Of a DNA stretch of 64,000 nucleotides, positions 32,438 to 40,474 are shown piece by piece (position 1 is the first letter of the stretch; every line of letters starts with the position of its first letter). Both the position numbers and the translations under genes were made by a program. Origin of the DNA: GCA-003244245 sp963712995. GTDB taxonomy: Bacteria; Actinomycetota; Actinomycetes; Mycobacteriales; Pseudonocardiaceae. Below the pieces are notes generated by a model. That model ran no database searches, was not told where the DNA came from, and saw only the letters and a list, made by a program, of their open reading frames with translations. The DNA is taken from positions 434,001 through 498,000 of the forward strand of contig CAVQKH010000030.1 of NCBI GenBank assembly GCA_963712995.1, given 5' to 3'.

Positions 32438-33607
32438 TCAGCAGCAGCCGGTCGCCGGGTCGCACCCGGCGGTCGTCATCCCGGACACCAGGCGGCGCGC
32501 CGGCGCGGGACCGGTAACGGCCGATGTCGCCGGTGGCGCGCAATCGAAGAGAGGTGCGGTGGCCGGGTCGACCGCCTCGGCCGGTTCCAGCAAGTGGAAC
32601 TGCCCGGCGTAGGGATCCCGAGCGTAGATCTCGAAGCTCTTCGCGCACACCGCGGTCGGCACGCCACGGGTGAAGACGTGCTCGTCGTCGTCGAGTACCG
32701 CCTTGAACGGGCCGCGGTAGATCACCGCCTGGCCGTGGTCGCGGCATTCGCCCTGCTTGCCCTTGTAGGCCAGCACGGTCACCGACCGGAACTCGATGCC
32801 CTCGACCACCCTCCATGGTGTCGAGTCCCGCTTGACCAGATGCACGCCGTAGAAGCCGGCGCGCTCGAACGCCGCGAGGAATGCCTCCTCCTGGTAGGCC
32901 CCGGAGATGCAGCCGCTCCACAACTGCGGGTCCGCGCGCAGGTGGGCGGGAACCTCGACGGCGCTGACGATGTCCGAGATCACTGCCCGACCGCCGCGCC
33001 GGAGCACCCGGAAAATCTCGGCGAACAGTTGCTCCTTGTGCTCGGTGGCGACGAGATTGAGCACGCAGTTGCTCACGACCGCGTCCACCGAGCTGTCGGC
33101 GAGCAGCGGCTGTTCGGAGCGCAGCCGCTGCTGCTCGGCTTCCAGCGCGGTCAGCGTGGAGACGTCGGTGACCGGGTGCTGCGCCAGCCAGCCGGCCAGT
33201 GCGTCGAGATCCAGCCCGAGATCCTGGATGCGGCCCTTGCGGAACTCCACGTTGTCGTGGCCGACGGCCTGCGCGACGGCGGGGGCGGCGCGTCGGGCCA
33301 GGGCGAGCATGTCGTCGTTGAGGTCCACCCCGATCACCCGGCCGGTGGCGCCCACCACCTGTGAGGCGATGAAGCAGATCTTGCCTGCGCCGCAGCCGAG
33401 GTCGAGCACCGTGTCACCCGGGACGAGGTAACGGCTGGGATCACCGCAGCCGTAGTCGCGCTCGAGGACCTCCTCGGGGATCGCGGTCAGTAAGAGCGGG
33501 TCGTAGTCCACCGGACAGCACAGCGCCGGCTGCACCTCGTGTGCGCCGGCGCTGTACCGGTGGGAGACGGCGGTCTCCACGTCGGTCGGGGTGGACATTG
33601 TCGCCAT
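32438..33607 (-). CDS. ArsM-type arsenite methyltransferase-like protein, arsenosugar-pathway subtype
   Basis: A 389-aa SAM-dependent methyltransferase with motif I TVLDLGCGAGKICFIASQVV and the conserved blocks RDYGCGDPSRYLVPGD, SVDAVVSNCVLNLVA and IEFRSVTVLAYKGKQGEC, which belong to the subtype of ArsM found next to ArsS in arsenosugar producers. Cysteines at LCCPVDY and YGCGDP, in the middle (SGCISGAY) and in the Cys-rich C-terminus (GCDPATGCC) could bind trivalent arsenic. ATG 33607 has GGGAGG 5 bases upstream. It lies in an operon with the phosphate transporter gene. The TIGR04283-like transferase lies at 22.6 kb, but ArsS itself is not in the window. Confidence 0.85.
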   Translation of the reverse strand: MATMSTPTDVETAVSHRYSAGAHEVQPALCCPVDYDPLLLTAIPEEVLERDYGCGDPSRYLVPGDTVLDLGCGAGKICFIASQVVGATGRVIGVDLNDDMLALARRAAPAVAQAVGHDNVEFRKGRIQDLGLDLDALAGWLAQHPVTDVSTLTALEAEQQRLRSEQPLLADSSVDAVVSNCVLNLVATEHKEQLFAEIFRVLRRGGRAVISDIVSAVEVPAHLRADPQLWSGCISGAYQEEAFLAAFERAGFYGVHLVKRDSTPWRVVEGIEFRSVTVLAYKGKQGECRDHGQAVIYRGPFKAVLDDDEHVFTRGVPTAVCAKSFEIYARDPYAGQFHLLEPAEAVDPATAPLFDCAPPATSAVTGPAPARRLVSGMTTAGCDPATGCC

Positions 33608-33820
33608 CACGGCCTCCCTGTAACCCGTTAGGGTGACCCCCCTCCGGAATTCCTACGCATTGACCATGCCAGCGGTTCGAGCCGCCGTCGATGCCGTCCC
33701 TGGTGGTGGCCGGGTCGCCTGCGGGCTCCGGTGGGTTGGCGGGCACGGTCGGTGTGGTTCCGGTTACCGGACCGGGGGTGGTGGTCAGTGCTCGACGGTG
33801 GGTGTGTATCTTCCCTTTGC

Positions 33821-33863
33821 GCTCCTGGGCCCGGACCCCCGACCTGGGTCCGGGAGCGTTTTT
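33821..33863 (+). terminator. Rho-independent terminator on the plus strand
   Basis: CCGGACC (33831-33837) pairs with GGTCCGG (33847-33853), extended by GCTC/GAGC with a one-sided bulge, and is followed by TTTTT at 33859-33863. No plus-strand gene ends here: the flanking genes are on the minus strand. It may end a small plus-strand RNA from the 33.6-33.8 kb gap or be part of a bidirectional terminator for ctaA. Confidence 0.5.
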
Positions 33864-33875
33864 CGCATCAGCCCT

Positions 33876-34841
33876 TCAGCCCGTGCCGGTGCTGGCCAGC
33901 GGGCGCGCACCGCGGGCGTCAATTGTGGGTACCGTGCCGCGGACCCGGCAGCTCGTCCAGAGCGCGGCCATCATCACCACCACCGAGGCCGCACCCAGGA
34001 CGTGCAGCGAGACGAGCACTTCGGGGACCCCGGTGAGGTACTGCACGAGGCCCACCGTGCCCTGCGCGAGCACCACGCAGACCAGCACCAGGTAGCGACG
34101 CCAGGTGCGGCCGGGTACGCCGGTGGCTCGAAGGGCGAACCCGAGGCCGGCGAGCAACCCCAGGAAACCGACGAGCAGGTCGGCGTGCACCTGCGCCAGG
34201 AGCGGGACGCTGATCCCGAGCCGGGGCGTGGCGGCGCTCCCGGCGTGCGGGCCTGCGGCGGTCACCAGCGTCCCGGCGACCAGGAGCGCGCCCAGCACCG
34301 CGACGGCGGTGACCAGCAGCCTGCGCAGCGGTACGGGCAGGTGCCAGCGCGGCGGGGCGTCGCCCTCGGCGAAGGCGGCGACCAGCAGCACTGCCAGCCA
34401 TACCAGCGCCATCGAGACCAGAAAGTGCGCGGCGACGGTCCACCAGGCCAGTCCGGTCAGCACCGTGATGCCCCCGAGAATTGCCTGCAGCGCGACACCG
34501 GCGGGCATCGTCGCGGCCAGCAGGACCAGCCGGCGGCGCCGGGGCCGGATGAGCAGCGCGACGACCAGGCAGGCTAGCCCCACCAGGCCGACCAGGCCGG
34601 TGAGCAGGCGGTTGCCGAACTCGATCCACTGGTGCAGCGCGGCGACCTCGGGATGCGGTTGGGGTACCAGGCTGCCCGGGAAGCACTGCGGCCAGGTCGG
34701 GCAGCCCAGACCCGAGCCGGTCACCCGCACCACCGAGCCGGTCACTGCGATCCCCGCCTGGGTGATCACCGCGGCGATCGCGCACGACCGGGCCAGCGCG
34801 GCCAGCGAGCGGCCTTGGGCAGGCAAGACGCTGGTGGACAC
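33876..34841 (-). CDS. ctaA: Heme A synthase (CtaA/COX15)
   Basis: This eight-helix membrane enzyme oxidises heme O to heme A for cytochrome oxidase. The family motifs are readable: VITQAGIAVTGSVVRVTGSG, LGCPTWPQCFPGSL, LHQWIEFGNRLLTG and, in the second half, LLAQVHADLLVGFLG and VSLHVLGAASVVVM; the conserved heme-ligand histidines lie in these helices. The GTG at 34841 is preferred because the upstream frame is occupied by a hairpin at 34865-34886. In mycobacteria ctaA sits next to the same ABC exporter and mptB-suf genes; here they are separated by 4.9 kb of accessory genes. Confidence 0.93.
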   Translation of the reverse strand: MSTSVLPAQGRSLAALARSCAIAAVITQAGIAVTGSVVRVTGSGLGCPTWPQCFPGSLVPQPHPEVAALHQWIEFGNRLLTGLVGLVGLACLVVALLIRPRRRRLVLLAATMPAGVALQAILGGITVLTGLAWWTVAAHFLVSMALVWLAVLLVAAFAEGDAPPRWHLPVPLRRLLVTAVAVLGALLVAGTLVTAAGPHAGSAATPRLGISVPLLAQVHADLLVGFLGLLAGLGFALRATGVPGRTWRRYLVLVCVVLAQGTVGLVQYLTGVPEVLVSLHVLGAASVVVMMAALWTSCRVRGTVPTIDARGARPLASTGTG

Positions 34842-34864
34842 GACCCTGATCGTAGGCAGTCGCG

Positions 34865-34886
34865 GTGCCCGCCCATCGGCGGGCAC
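34865..34886. terminator. Strong GC hairpin between the SDR pseudogene and ctaA
   Basis: GTGCCCGCC and GGCGGGCAC form a perfect 9-bp stem with a 4-nt loop. It begins 7 bp beyond the SDR stop on the minus strand and ends 24 bp before the chosen ctaA start. There is no T-run; it may act as a GC-type terminator or attenuator. Confidence 0.5.
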
Positions 34887-34892
34887 GCCTGC

Positions 34893-35799
34893 TCAGCGGG
34901 TGATCGCCGGGGCGAGTCCGGTCAGCTCCACCGAGAGATCCCAGAGCCGGCGCGCGGCCGCGGCGTCCCGGGCGGCTCTCGACGGCTTCTCGCGCACCGG
35001 TGTGGTGCCCAGGACCAGGAACCGGGGACCGTAGAACTCCCCGCCGCGCACGGCGGGATCGGTGATGGCGCGCAGCATGGGCCGAGCGCCGAGTTCCGCG
35101 CTCTGGGTGACCAGCGGGGCCAGCTGCATCGCTTTATTGAGCAGGCCGCTGCCTTCGGTACCGAGGTCGGTGCGCGAGGCGCCGGGATGGGCGGCGACGA
35201 GCGATCGTCGGGGCCGCGGCGTCGCTGAGTCGCCGGTGCAGCTCCGCGGTGAACAGCAGGTTGGCCAGCTTGCTGTGGAAGTAGGCCCCCCAACGCTGGT
35301 AGGGGCGCTCCCCACGCGGGTCGGGCAGGCCGCGGGCGGCGCGGTGGCCCATGCTCGACATGCTGGCGATCCGCGAGCCCGGGGTGGCCAGCAGCAGGGG
35401 GAGCAGGCGCGCGGTGAGCGCGAAGTGGCCGAGGTGGTTCACCCCGAACTGCATCTCCACGCCCTGCGCGGTGCGGGCGTCGTCGATCGCCATCAGCCCG
35501 GCGTTGTTGACCAGGATGTCCAACTGGTCGTGTGCGGCGAGCAGGCCTTCGGCGAAGGCGGCGACGGAATCGAGGTCGGCGAGGTCCAGAGCGCGCACCT
35601 CGAGCCTGGCGGCCGGAGAGCGGCGCCGCACCTTCTCGGCTGCAGCGTCCGCCTTGGCGATATTGCGGCAGGCCAGCACGACCTGCGCTCCGCGGGCGGC
35701 CAGCGCGGCGGTGATCTCCCAGCCAAGCCCGGCGTTGGCGCCGGTGACCACGGCCGTGCGGCCGGTCAGGTCGGGGATGTCGGACGGTGTCCAGCTCAT
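34893..35799 (-). pseudogene. Short-chain dehydrogenase/reductase gene with a frameshift
   Basis: The first part (ATG 35799, GGAGG upstream) reads a normal classical SDR: GRTAVVTGANAGLGWEITAA, the NAG motif LVNNAGLMA, and the catalytic Tyr-Lys region as WGAYFHSKLANLLFTAEL (S-x-Y-x3-K spacing kept). Near 35205 the frame shifts: SLVAAHPGASRTDLGTEGSG and the rest of the C-terminal half continue in the other frame to 34893. The junction lies near GC-rich runs (CGGCCCCGACG). It could be a sequencing error or a true inactivating shift. It is divergent from the TetR gene at 35849, which probably once controlled it. Confidence 0.8.
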
Positions 35800-35848
35800 G
35801 GCGTCCTCCAAGGTGAATGGGTCTTCACTCTTGCCACGATAGTGAGCC

Positions 35849-36448
35849 ATGGTTCATGTTGTCCAGGTGAGATCGGACGCTACGCGCAACCGCACCCGCA
35901 TCCTCGGCGCGGCCCGCGAGCTCGTGGCCGCCGCCGGGGTGGACGTGACCATGGAGGACATCGCCCGGCGGGCCGGCGTCGCGGTCGGGACGCTCTACCG
36001 GCACTTCCCGGCCAAAGAGGATCTGATCGCGGCGGTGGTCGAGGACTCGATCGTGCACATCGCCGAGCTGGCCGAGCGCGCGCTGGCGGCTGTGGACGGC
36101 GGTTGCGGGGCAGGGGAGCAGCTCGGAGCGCTGTTCGCCACCGTCGTCGAGCGGCATGCCACCGATCGGGCGCTCAAGGCCGCCGCCGGCGAGCTGGACC
36201 ATCCCTCGGCCGGCGACCTCGCGTCGGCCCCGCCCGGGTCGGCCACCGCGCGGGCCGTCACGGCGATCACGGTTCTGCTGGAACGGGCCCAGTCTGTGGG
36301 GATGGTGCGCGCCGACGTGACGCTGGCCGACCTGATCATGCTGCTGGGCGCCGCTCCTGCCGACGACGCTCCGCCGGAGATGCGCCGGCGCTACGTCGAG
36401 ATCGTCCTCGCCGGGCTGGCCGGTGAAGCCTCCGATCGTGCTGGCTGA
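35849..36448 (+). CDS. TetR-family transcriptional regulator, 199 aa
   Basis: The N-terminal helix-turn-helix is classical: RTRILGAARELVAAAGVDVT, then MEDIARRAGVAVGTLYRHFP, followed by an all-helical ligand domain with the Arg-rich C-terminus EMRRRYVEIVLAGLAG. It starts 49 bp from the divergent SDR gene, the typical arrangement of a local repressor and its target. Confidence 0.92.
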   Translation: MVHVVQVRSDATRNRTRILGAARELVAAAGVDVTMEDIARRAGVAVGTLYRHFPAKEDLIAAVVEDSIVHIAELAERALAAVDGGCGAGEQLGALFATVVERHATDRALKAAAGELDHPSAGDLASAPPGSATARAVTAITVLLERAQSVGMVRADVTLADLIMLLGAAPADDAPPEMRRRYVEIVLAGLAGEASDRAG

Positions 36449-36551
36449 ATAGGGGTGTTGTCGACATCACGCCACGGGTCCTGGGCCGGTCGCGGTGCTG
36501 CGGCGGACCTTTGGTGTATACCTCCTTTTCACGGGGCTCGGTTGGGGGGAA

Positions 36552-36619
36552 CGGCTGGCCGCCGGGAGTTCAGCGTCGGGGGCCGCTGTCTCAACCGGCG
36601 GCCAGCCGAAGATCTTCGG
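36552..36619. repeat. 14-bp inverted repeat joined to a 14-bp palindrome
   Basis: CGGCTGGCCGCCGG (36552-36565) is perfectly complementary to CCGGCGGCCAGCCG (36595-36608) across a 29-nt loop. Overlapping its right arm, CCGAAGATCTTCGG (36606-36619) is a perfect palindrome. The right-hand part lies inside the C-terminal codons of the minus-strand hypothetical gene. Located between convergent gene ends, it is likely a bidirectional terminator or a mobile-repeat relic. Confidence 0.6.
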
Positions 36620-37118
36620 TTCCGGCCCGTGCGCCGTCACTCTCGGCACGACAAGTGGTGATCGCGGTGGCCAGCCGGGCCGCCCGCACCCCTGCTCGGC
36701 CGGGTTGGGGCGGTTGGATGGTCATCGGGCGTTGCTGGGCGCGAGGCACGTGCAAGCGTGCTGGTGCCGGATACCTCACGGTGGGGGCGTCTGGGTGGGC
36801 CGGGTGCACCAGGTCGAGCAGGGCCCGCAGCGCCTGTTGTGGTGGGCCTTCATAGGCCCAGACCACGACCTCGGGAGCGAAGATGTCCCCGGTGGCGTGT
36901 CTGGGCATCCTGGCCGTGGTGACCCGATCGAAGTCCCGGATGGTCAGCAGATCCACCCAGTCGTCCCATTCGTAGGCGGCGAGCAGCGCGTTCGGTGCCG
37001 TCTTGGCACCGCAGCAGTACAGGGTGAACCCGTCGGCGGCCACGTCGAGCAGTAGCTGCTCCACCGCGGCGGGCAGGCTCAGCTCCTGCCGACCGTCGGC
37101 TGATCGGAACCGTGTCAT
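36591..37118 (-). CDS. Hypothetical protein, 175 aa
   Basis: From an ATG at 37118 the protein starts MTRFRSADGRQELSLPAAVE and has a well-conserved-looking centre (LYCCGAKTAPNALLAAYEW, DDWVDLLTIRDFDRVTTARM). The C-terminal 60 residues are Arg/Ala/Pro-rich and end within the inverted repeats at 36595-36619. Its ATG overlaps the stop of the upstream gene by 4 bp (ATGA), so the pair is translationally coupled. The pair is divergent from a zinc-ribbon XRE regulator, an arrangement recurring in Pseudonocardiaceae; function unknown. Confidence 0.65.
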   Translation of the reverse strand: MTRFRSADGRQELSLPAAVEQLLLDVAADGFTLYCCGAKTAPNALLAAYEWDDWVDLLTIRDFDRVTTARMPRHATGDIFAPEVVVWAYEGPPQQALRALLDLVHPAHPDAPTVRYPAPARLHVPRAQQRPMTIQPPQPGRAGVRAARLATAITTCRAESDGARAGTEDLRLAAG

Positions 37119-37507
37119 CGGTGGTCGGCTGTCTCGTTGCCGTCGCCGGCCGTCGGTGGGCGGCGCAGCTGGGGATGCAGGTGCGCACCGGGTGATCGCA
37201 CGGGCAGGTGGGCGGGCTGTCCAGTGAGCCCACTGCTGCGAGCGGCTGCCAGCAACTGCCCGAGCCATCCGGGCCGGCGATGCCGCGAGCGGCGATCCGG
37301 GCGGGTTGTCACGGTGAGCGAGATCGCGGCGCACTCCGGGCAGGGTCGGCCGATCGGTGCGGTGAGCGCGGCGGCGCAAACGAGATAGCCGCACCGCGCC
37401 TGGTATCGGCCGGTTCGCTGACCGTCGATCAGGCTCTCGTCGGTGACGTCGTGAGCGTGCCCGTCGCGGGCACAGGTGATCGGGATGGTGCCGCTCTGGT
37501 CAGCCAC
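37115..37507 (-). CDS. Small cysteine-containing hypothetical protein, 130 aa
   Basis: The N-terminal 60 residues carry candidate zinc ligands (TCARDGHAHDV, RCGYLVCAAALTAP and GRPCPEC). The rest is Arg/Pro-rich and less ordered. The GTG at 37507 has AAGGAGA 7 bases upstream; an ATG at 37627 would add 40 poor residues. It is coupled to the downstream hypothetical gene by a 4-bp overlap and diverges from the XRE regulator at 37798 across 290 bp that hold no other gene. Function unknown. Confidence 0.65.
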   Translation of the reverse strand: MADQSGTIPITCARDGHAHDVTDESLIDGQRTGRYQARCGYLVCAAALTAPIGRPCPECAAISLTVTTRPDRRSRHRRPGWLGQLLAAARSSGLTGQPAHLPVRSPGAHLHPQLRRPPTAGDGNETADHR

Positions 37508-37797
37508 CGCTGTTCTCCTTGCTGAATTCTCGGGGACGACGCGGCCTGGTGTCTGAGCCCAGCACCGAGGGGCAGCCGCCGCTGCGCGACTTGTGCTGAT
37601 CAGATCGCCGGTGCCGGTGTGGGACAACCGGCGAGCGCGTCACCGCAGCGGCGTGACGGCGGTAGCGATAGCTGTTTTTGGTCTGGTGTGACTGTTTGAG
37701 TCGTGGTATAGCCACGGTGCCCGGCGCTGACGCGGGGTGAGCCAGGTGCTGGGATGCCCTCCGGGGCGGTTGCCCATGACGAGGAGGGAGCGTTCCG

Positions 37798-39276
37798 GTG
37801 GCGGTCATCAACCGGGGTTGTTGTGCGCGGTGTGGAGCCTGGTTGCGCCGGGCTCGGCCCCGGGCAGCTGAGTTGTGTGACCCGTGCCGCCGGCTGGGTC
37901 CCGATCCGCGCCGCGAGCTGCCGTCGGGGTTCTATTTCCAGGACCCCATGGTGGCCGCGCTGGCCGCCTATGACTTCGGTGCGGTGTTTCGCCGGGTTCG
38001 AGCGGTGACGGGCTGGTCGCAGCAGACCTTGGGGGAGCTGGTCGGCACGGACCAGGCCAGGATCTCGGAGATCGAGCGCGGGCAGCGCCGGTTGCGGGAT
38101 GTGGCCCTGGTCGCCCGGGCGGCCACCGGGCTGCGGATTCCGCCGGTGCTGCTCGGTTTCGGCGACCATGGGACTACCGTTGGCCAGGCGGGGGTGGATG
38201 ACCCGAAGGTGGTGAGTTGGGTGGATCGCAGGGACTTCGTGCAGCACATCGGGGCTCTGACGCTAGGGACGGCCGGGGTGGTGGGGTTGGATATCGACCG
38301 GCTCATCGCGCTGCTCCCGCACGCCGAACCCGCCGGCACCCGCCATGTCGGAGCTGCGGATGTCGGTGTCATCGAGCAGGCCACCGCCGCATTCCTCCGT
38401 CAGGACTTCGCCACCGGTGCCGGTCCGATCCGGGATCTGGCTGTGGCGCAGCTGCGCTCAGTGCTTCCCCTGCTCGATGCCCAGGCCACCTCTGAGGTGC
38501 GGGCCCGGCTGTCGGTCGCCATCGCGGAACTCGCAACCAAGGCGGGATGGATGAGCTTCGAGGTCCAAGAACACGACGACGCCCGGCGGCTGTGGATGAT
38601 CGGGCTGGACGTCGCCCGCGCCGCTGATCACCCGCAGAGCAGCGACCTCACCGTCTTCCTGCTGAACGACCTGGCCCAGCAAGCCGTGCACCTGAATCGT
38701 CCCCAGGAGGCGCTGAGTCTTGTCCACCTCGGTCACGTCGCCGCAGCCGGCTCGCACCCGGTGTCCGCAGCCACGAGATGCTGCTTGGCGAGCATTCAGG
38801 CCACGGCGCACGCTGCCCGGGGCGACGCGGGGGAGTGTGATCGTGCGCTGGGCCAGGCCACCGAGCATTTCAGCAGCATCGACCCGGCGAGGACCCCATC
38901 TCTGGTCGCGCACGTCGGTGACGCTGATTTCTCCGGCAAGAGGGGTGTCGCCCAGCACACCCTGGCCCTGAGCGGACGCGACCCGGATGCCGCCAGCCAG
39001 GCGGTCTCCCTGCTGTGTCACGCCGTGGACCAGCTCGGTCCCGACTACGCCCGTTTGCGAGTGCGCTACCTGACGGATCTCGCCGGAGCCCACGCGATCG
39101 CCGGTGACGTCGACACCGCCGTCACCGTCGGCCACCAGGCCGTCGATGCGGTCATGGCGGTGTCCTCACCCCGGGCCTACGACCGGTTGCGTGTCCTGAA
39201 CACCGTGCTGGAACCCCTGCACACCAATGCCGATGTCGCGCAGCTCCGCGACCGCCTGCCCACCACCGCCGTCTGA
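37798..39276 (+). CDS. XRE-family regulator with N-terminal zinc ribbon and TPR-like domain, 492 aa
   Basis: Residues 8-30 form a zinc-ribbon-like pair (GCCARCGAWLRR and LCDPC). The helix-turn-helix follows at about 62-115 (FRRVRAVTGWSQQTLGELVG, then TDQARISEIERGQRRLRDVA). Residues 150-490 are helical, TPR-like (LFLLNDLAQQ-type repeats such as TVFLLNDLAQQAVHLNRPQE and LSLVHLGHVAAAGSHPVSAA). This build is common in Pseudonocardiaceae and often faces small divergent genes, as here. The ligand is unknown. Confidence 0.85.
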   Translation: MAVINRGCCARCGAWLRRARPRAAELCDPCRRLGPDPRRELPSGFYFQDPMVAALAAYDFGAVFRRVRAVTGWSQQTLGELVGTDQARISEIERGQRRLRDVALVARAATGLRIPPVLLGFGDHGTTVGQAGVDDPKVVSWVDRRDFVQHIGALTLGTAGVVGLDIDRLIALLPHAEPAGTRHVGAADVGVIEQATAAFLRQDFATGAGPIRDLAVAQLRSVLPLLDAQATSEVRARLSVAIAELATKAGWMSFEVQEHDDARRLWMIGLDVARAADHPQSSDLTVFLLNDLAQQAVHLNRPQEALSLVHLGHVAAAGSHPVSAATRCCLASIQATAHAARGDAGECDRALGQATEHFSSIDPARTPSLVAHVGDADFSGKRGVAQHTLALSGRDPDAASQAVSLLCHAVDQLGPDYARLRVRYLTDLAGAHAIAGDVDTAVTVGHQAVDAVMAVSSPRAYDRLRVLNTVLEPLHTNADVAQLRDRLPTTAV

Positions 39277-39700
39277 CTGGTCGACTAGCCGGATCCCGCG
39301 GCGGAGTCTTCCGTCGTCGCAATTCACCCGGTCGGGGTCGAGCACGATGTACTTATCGGGTGTTACCTGCCCTCTTGTCTCTAGGAATTGTTGGTTGTGG
39401 GCTGGCAGGAGGGAAGGGGACGTCAAGATGGTCAAGCTGCGGGGCAGAGGTATCTGCCATCGCGGAGCAGCTCCCCTGATGCCGCCACGCTGGCTCCGAG
39501 CGTTCCCTCCGGTGCGGTGGGCACTCGGGGGTTGGTCCACAGACTCTCCGTCGGTGGCGCCACCGCCTCTCCTCCTGCCTGTCGAGCCGGCGCCCGCCGT
39601 GAGCGTAGAGTTCCGCGAGCACAGCCAGCGGCCCGATGGCTCCTCCGCGCCAGCCACCCGCAAGCGTGTGGTGCTGCTGCCACACCCAGATCGAACCCAC
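39277..39700. other. Intergenic stretch without a convincing gene
   Basis: About 420 bp between the convergent XRE regulator and ABC permease genes. A plus frame from an ATG at 39428 (with GGAAGGGGA upstream) and a minus frame from 39700 are open for about 95-115 codons, but both are Arg/Pro-rich with no family resemblance. Nothing else is seen. Confidence 0.45.
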
Positions 39701-40474
39701 TTAAGACAGTCGTAGCGTGCGGGTGGCCAGCAGGCCGGCGCCCGCTGCCCATGCCAGCAGCACCCCCAGCGCGCCCCACGAGGTGGTGCCCGTGACCAGC
39801 GCGGTGTGTAGCCCCTCCGACAGCGCGCCGGAGGGCAGCACGGCGGCGATCACCGACAGCGGGCCGGGTAAGGCCTGCACGGACAGCACGATGCCGCCCG
39901 CCACGACGAGGAACAGCCACACCATGTTCGCCACGGCCAGCACCACCTCGGCGCGCAGCGTGCCCCCCAGCAGCACGCCGAGTGCGCCGAACGCGGCGGT
40001 TCCGGCCAGGATCAGCAGCGTGGCCGGAACGAGACCGGCCGGCGACGGGCGCCAGCCCAGCAAGAGGGCCACCGCCCCGAGTACCACCAGCTGCACCAGC
40101 ACCACGCCGAGTACCGCGAGCATCCGGCCGGTGACCAGTGACCAGCGCGGCAGCGCGGTGGCCGCCAACCGCTTGAGTACCCCGTAGCGGCGATCGAAGC
40201 CCAGCGCGATCGCCTGCCCGGTGAACGCGGTGGACATCACGGCCAGCGCCAGGATGCGCGGTGTGACGTTGTCCACCCTCGGGCTGGGCACCGGCACCAC
40301 GTTGAGCGCGGTGAGCCCGATCAGCATCCCCAGCGGGATGAGCAGGGTGAGCAGTACCTGCTCCCCGTTGCGCAGGGTGAGAACGAACTCGGTGCGCGCC
40401 TGGGTCAGCAGCATCCGTGACAGCCGGCCCCGGCCCGGTGCGGGGGCGAACGTACCGGGAGGCAAGCCGGTCAC
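39701..40474 (-). CDS. ABC-2-type exporter permease, 257 aa
   Basis: Six hydrophobic helices in the ABC-2 arrangement (LLTLLIPLGMLIGLTALNVV; LILAGTAAFGALGVLLGGTL; MVWLFLVVAGGIVLSVQALP), corresponding to Rv1457c of M. tuberculosis by synteny. The GTG at 40474 overlaps the ATPase gene stop by 4 bp; a longer frame to 40573 lies within the ATPase gene. With the ATPase it forms a small-molecule or lipid exporter of unknown cargo, placed between ctaA and mptB. Confidence 0.9.
   Translation of the reverse strand: MTGLPPGTFAPAPGRGRLSRMLLTQARTEFVLTLRNGEQVLLTLLIPLGMLIGLTALNVVPVPSPRVDNVTPRILALAVMSTAFTGQAIALGFDRRYGVLKRLAATALPRWSLVTGRMLAVLGVVLVQLVVLGAVALLLGWRPSPAGLVPATLLILAGTAAFGALGVLLGGTLRAEVVLAVANMVWLFLVVAGGIVLSVQALPGPLSVIAAVLPSGALSEGLHTALVTGTTSWGALGVLLAWAAGAGLLATRTLRLS

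Noticed and set aside
39428..39715. A 95-codon plus frame with a purine-rich upstream stretch
   Set aside because: The composition is Arg/Pro-rich with no recognisable fold, and it runs into the end of the ABC permease gene.
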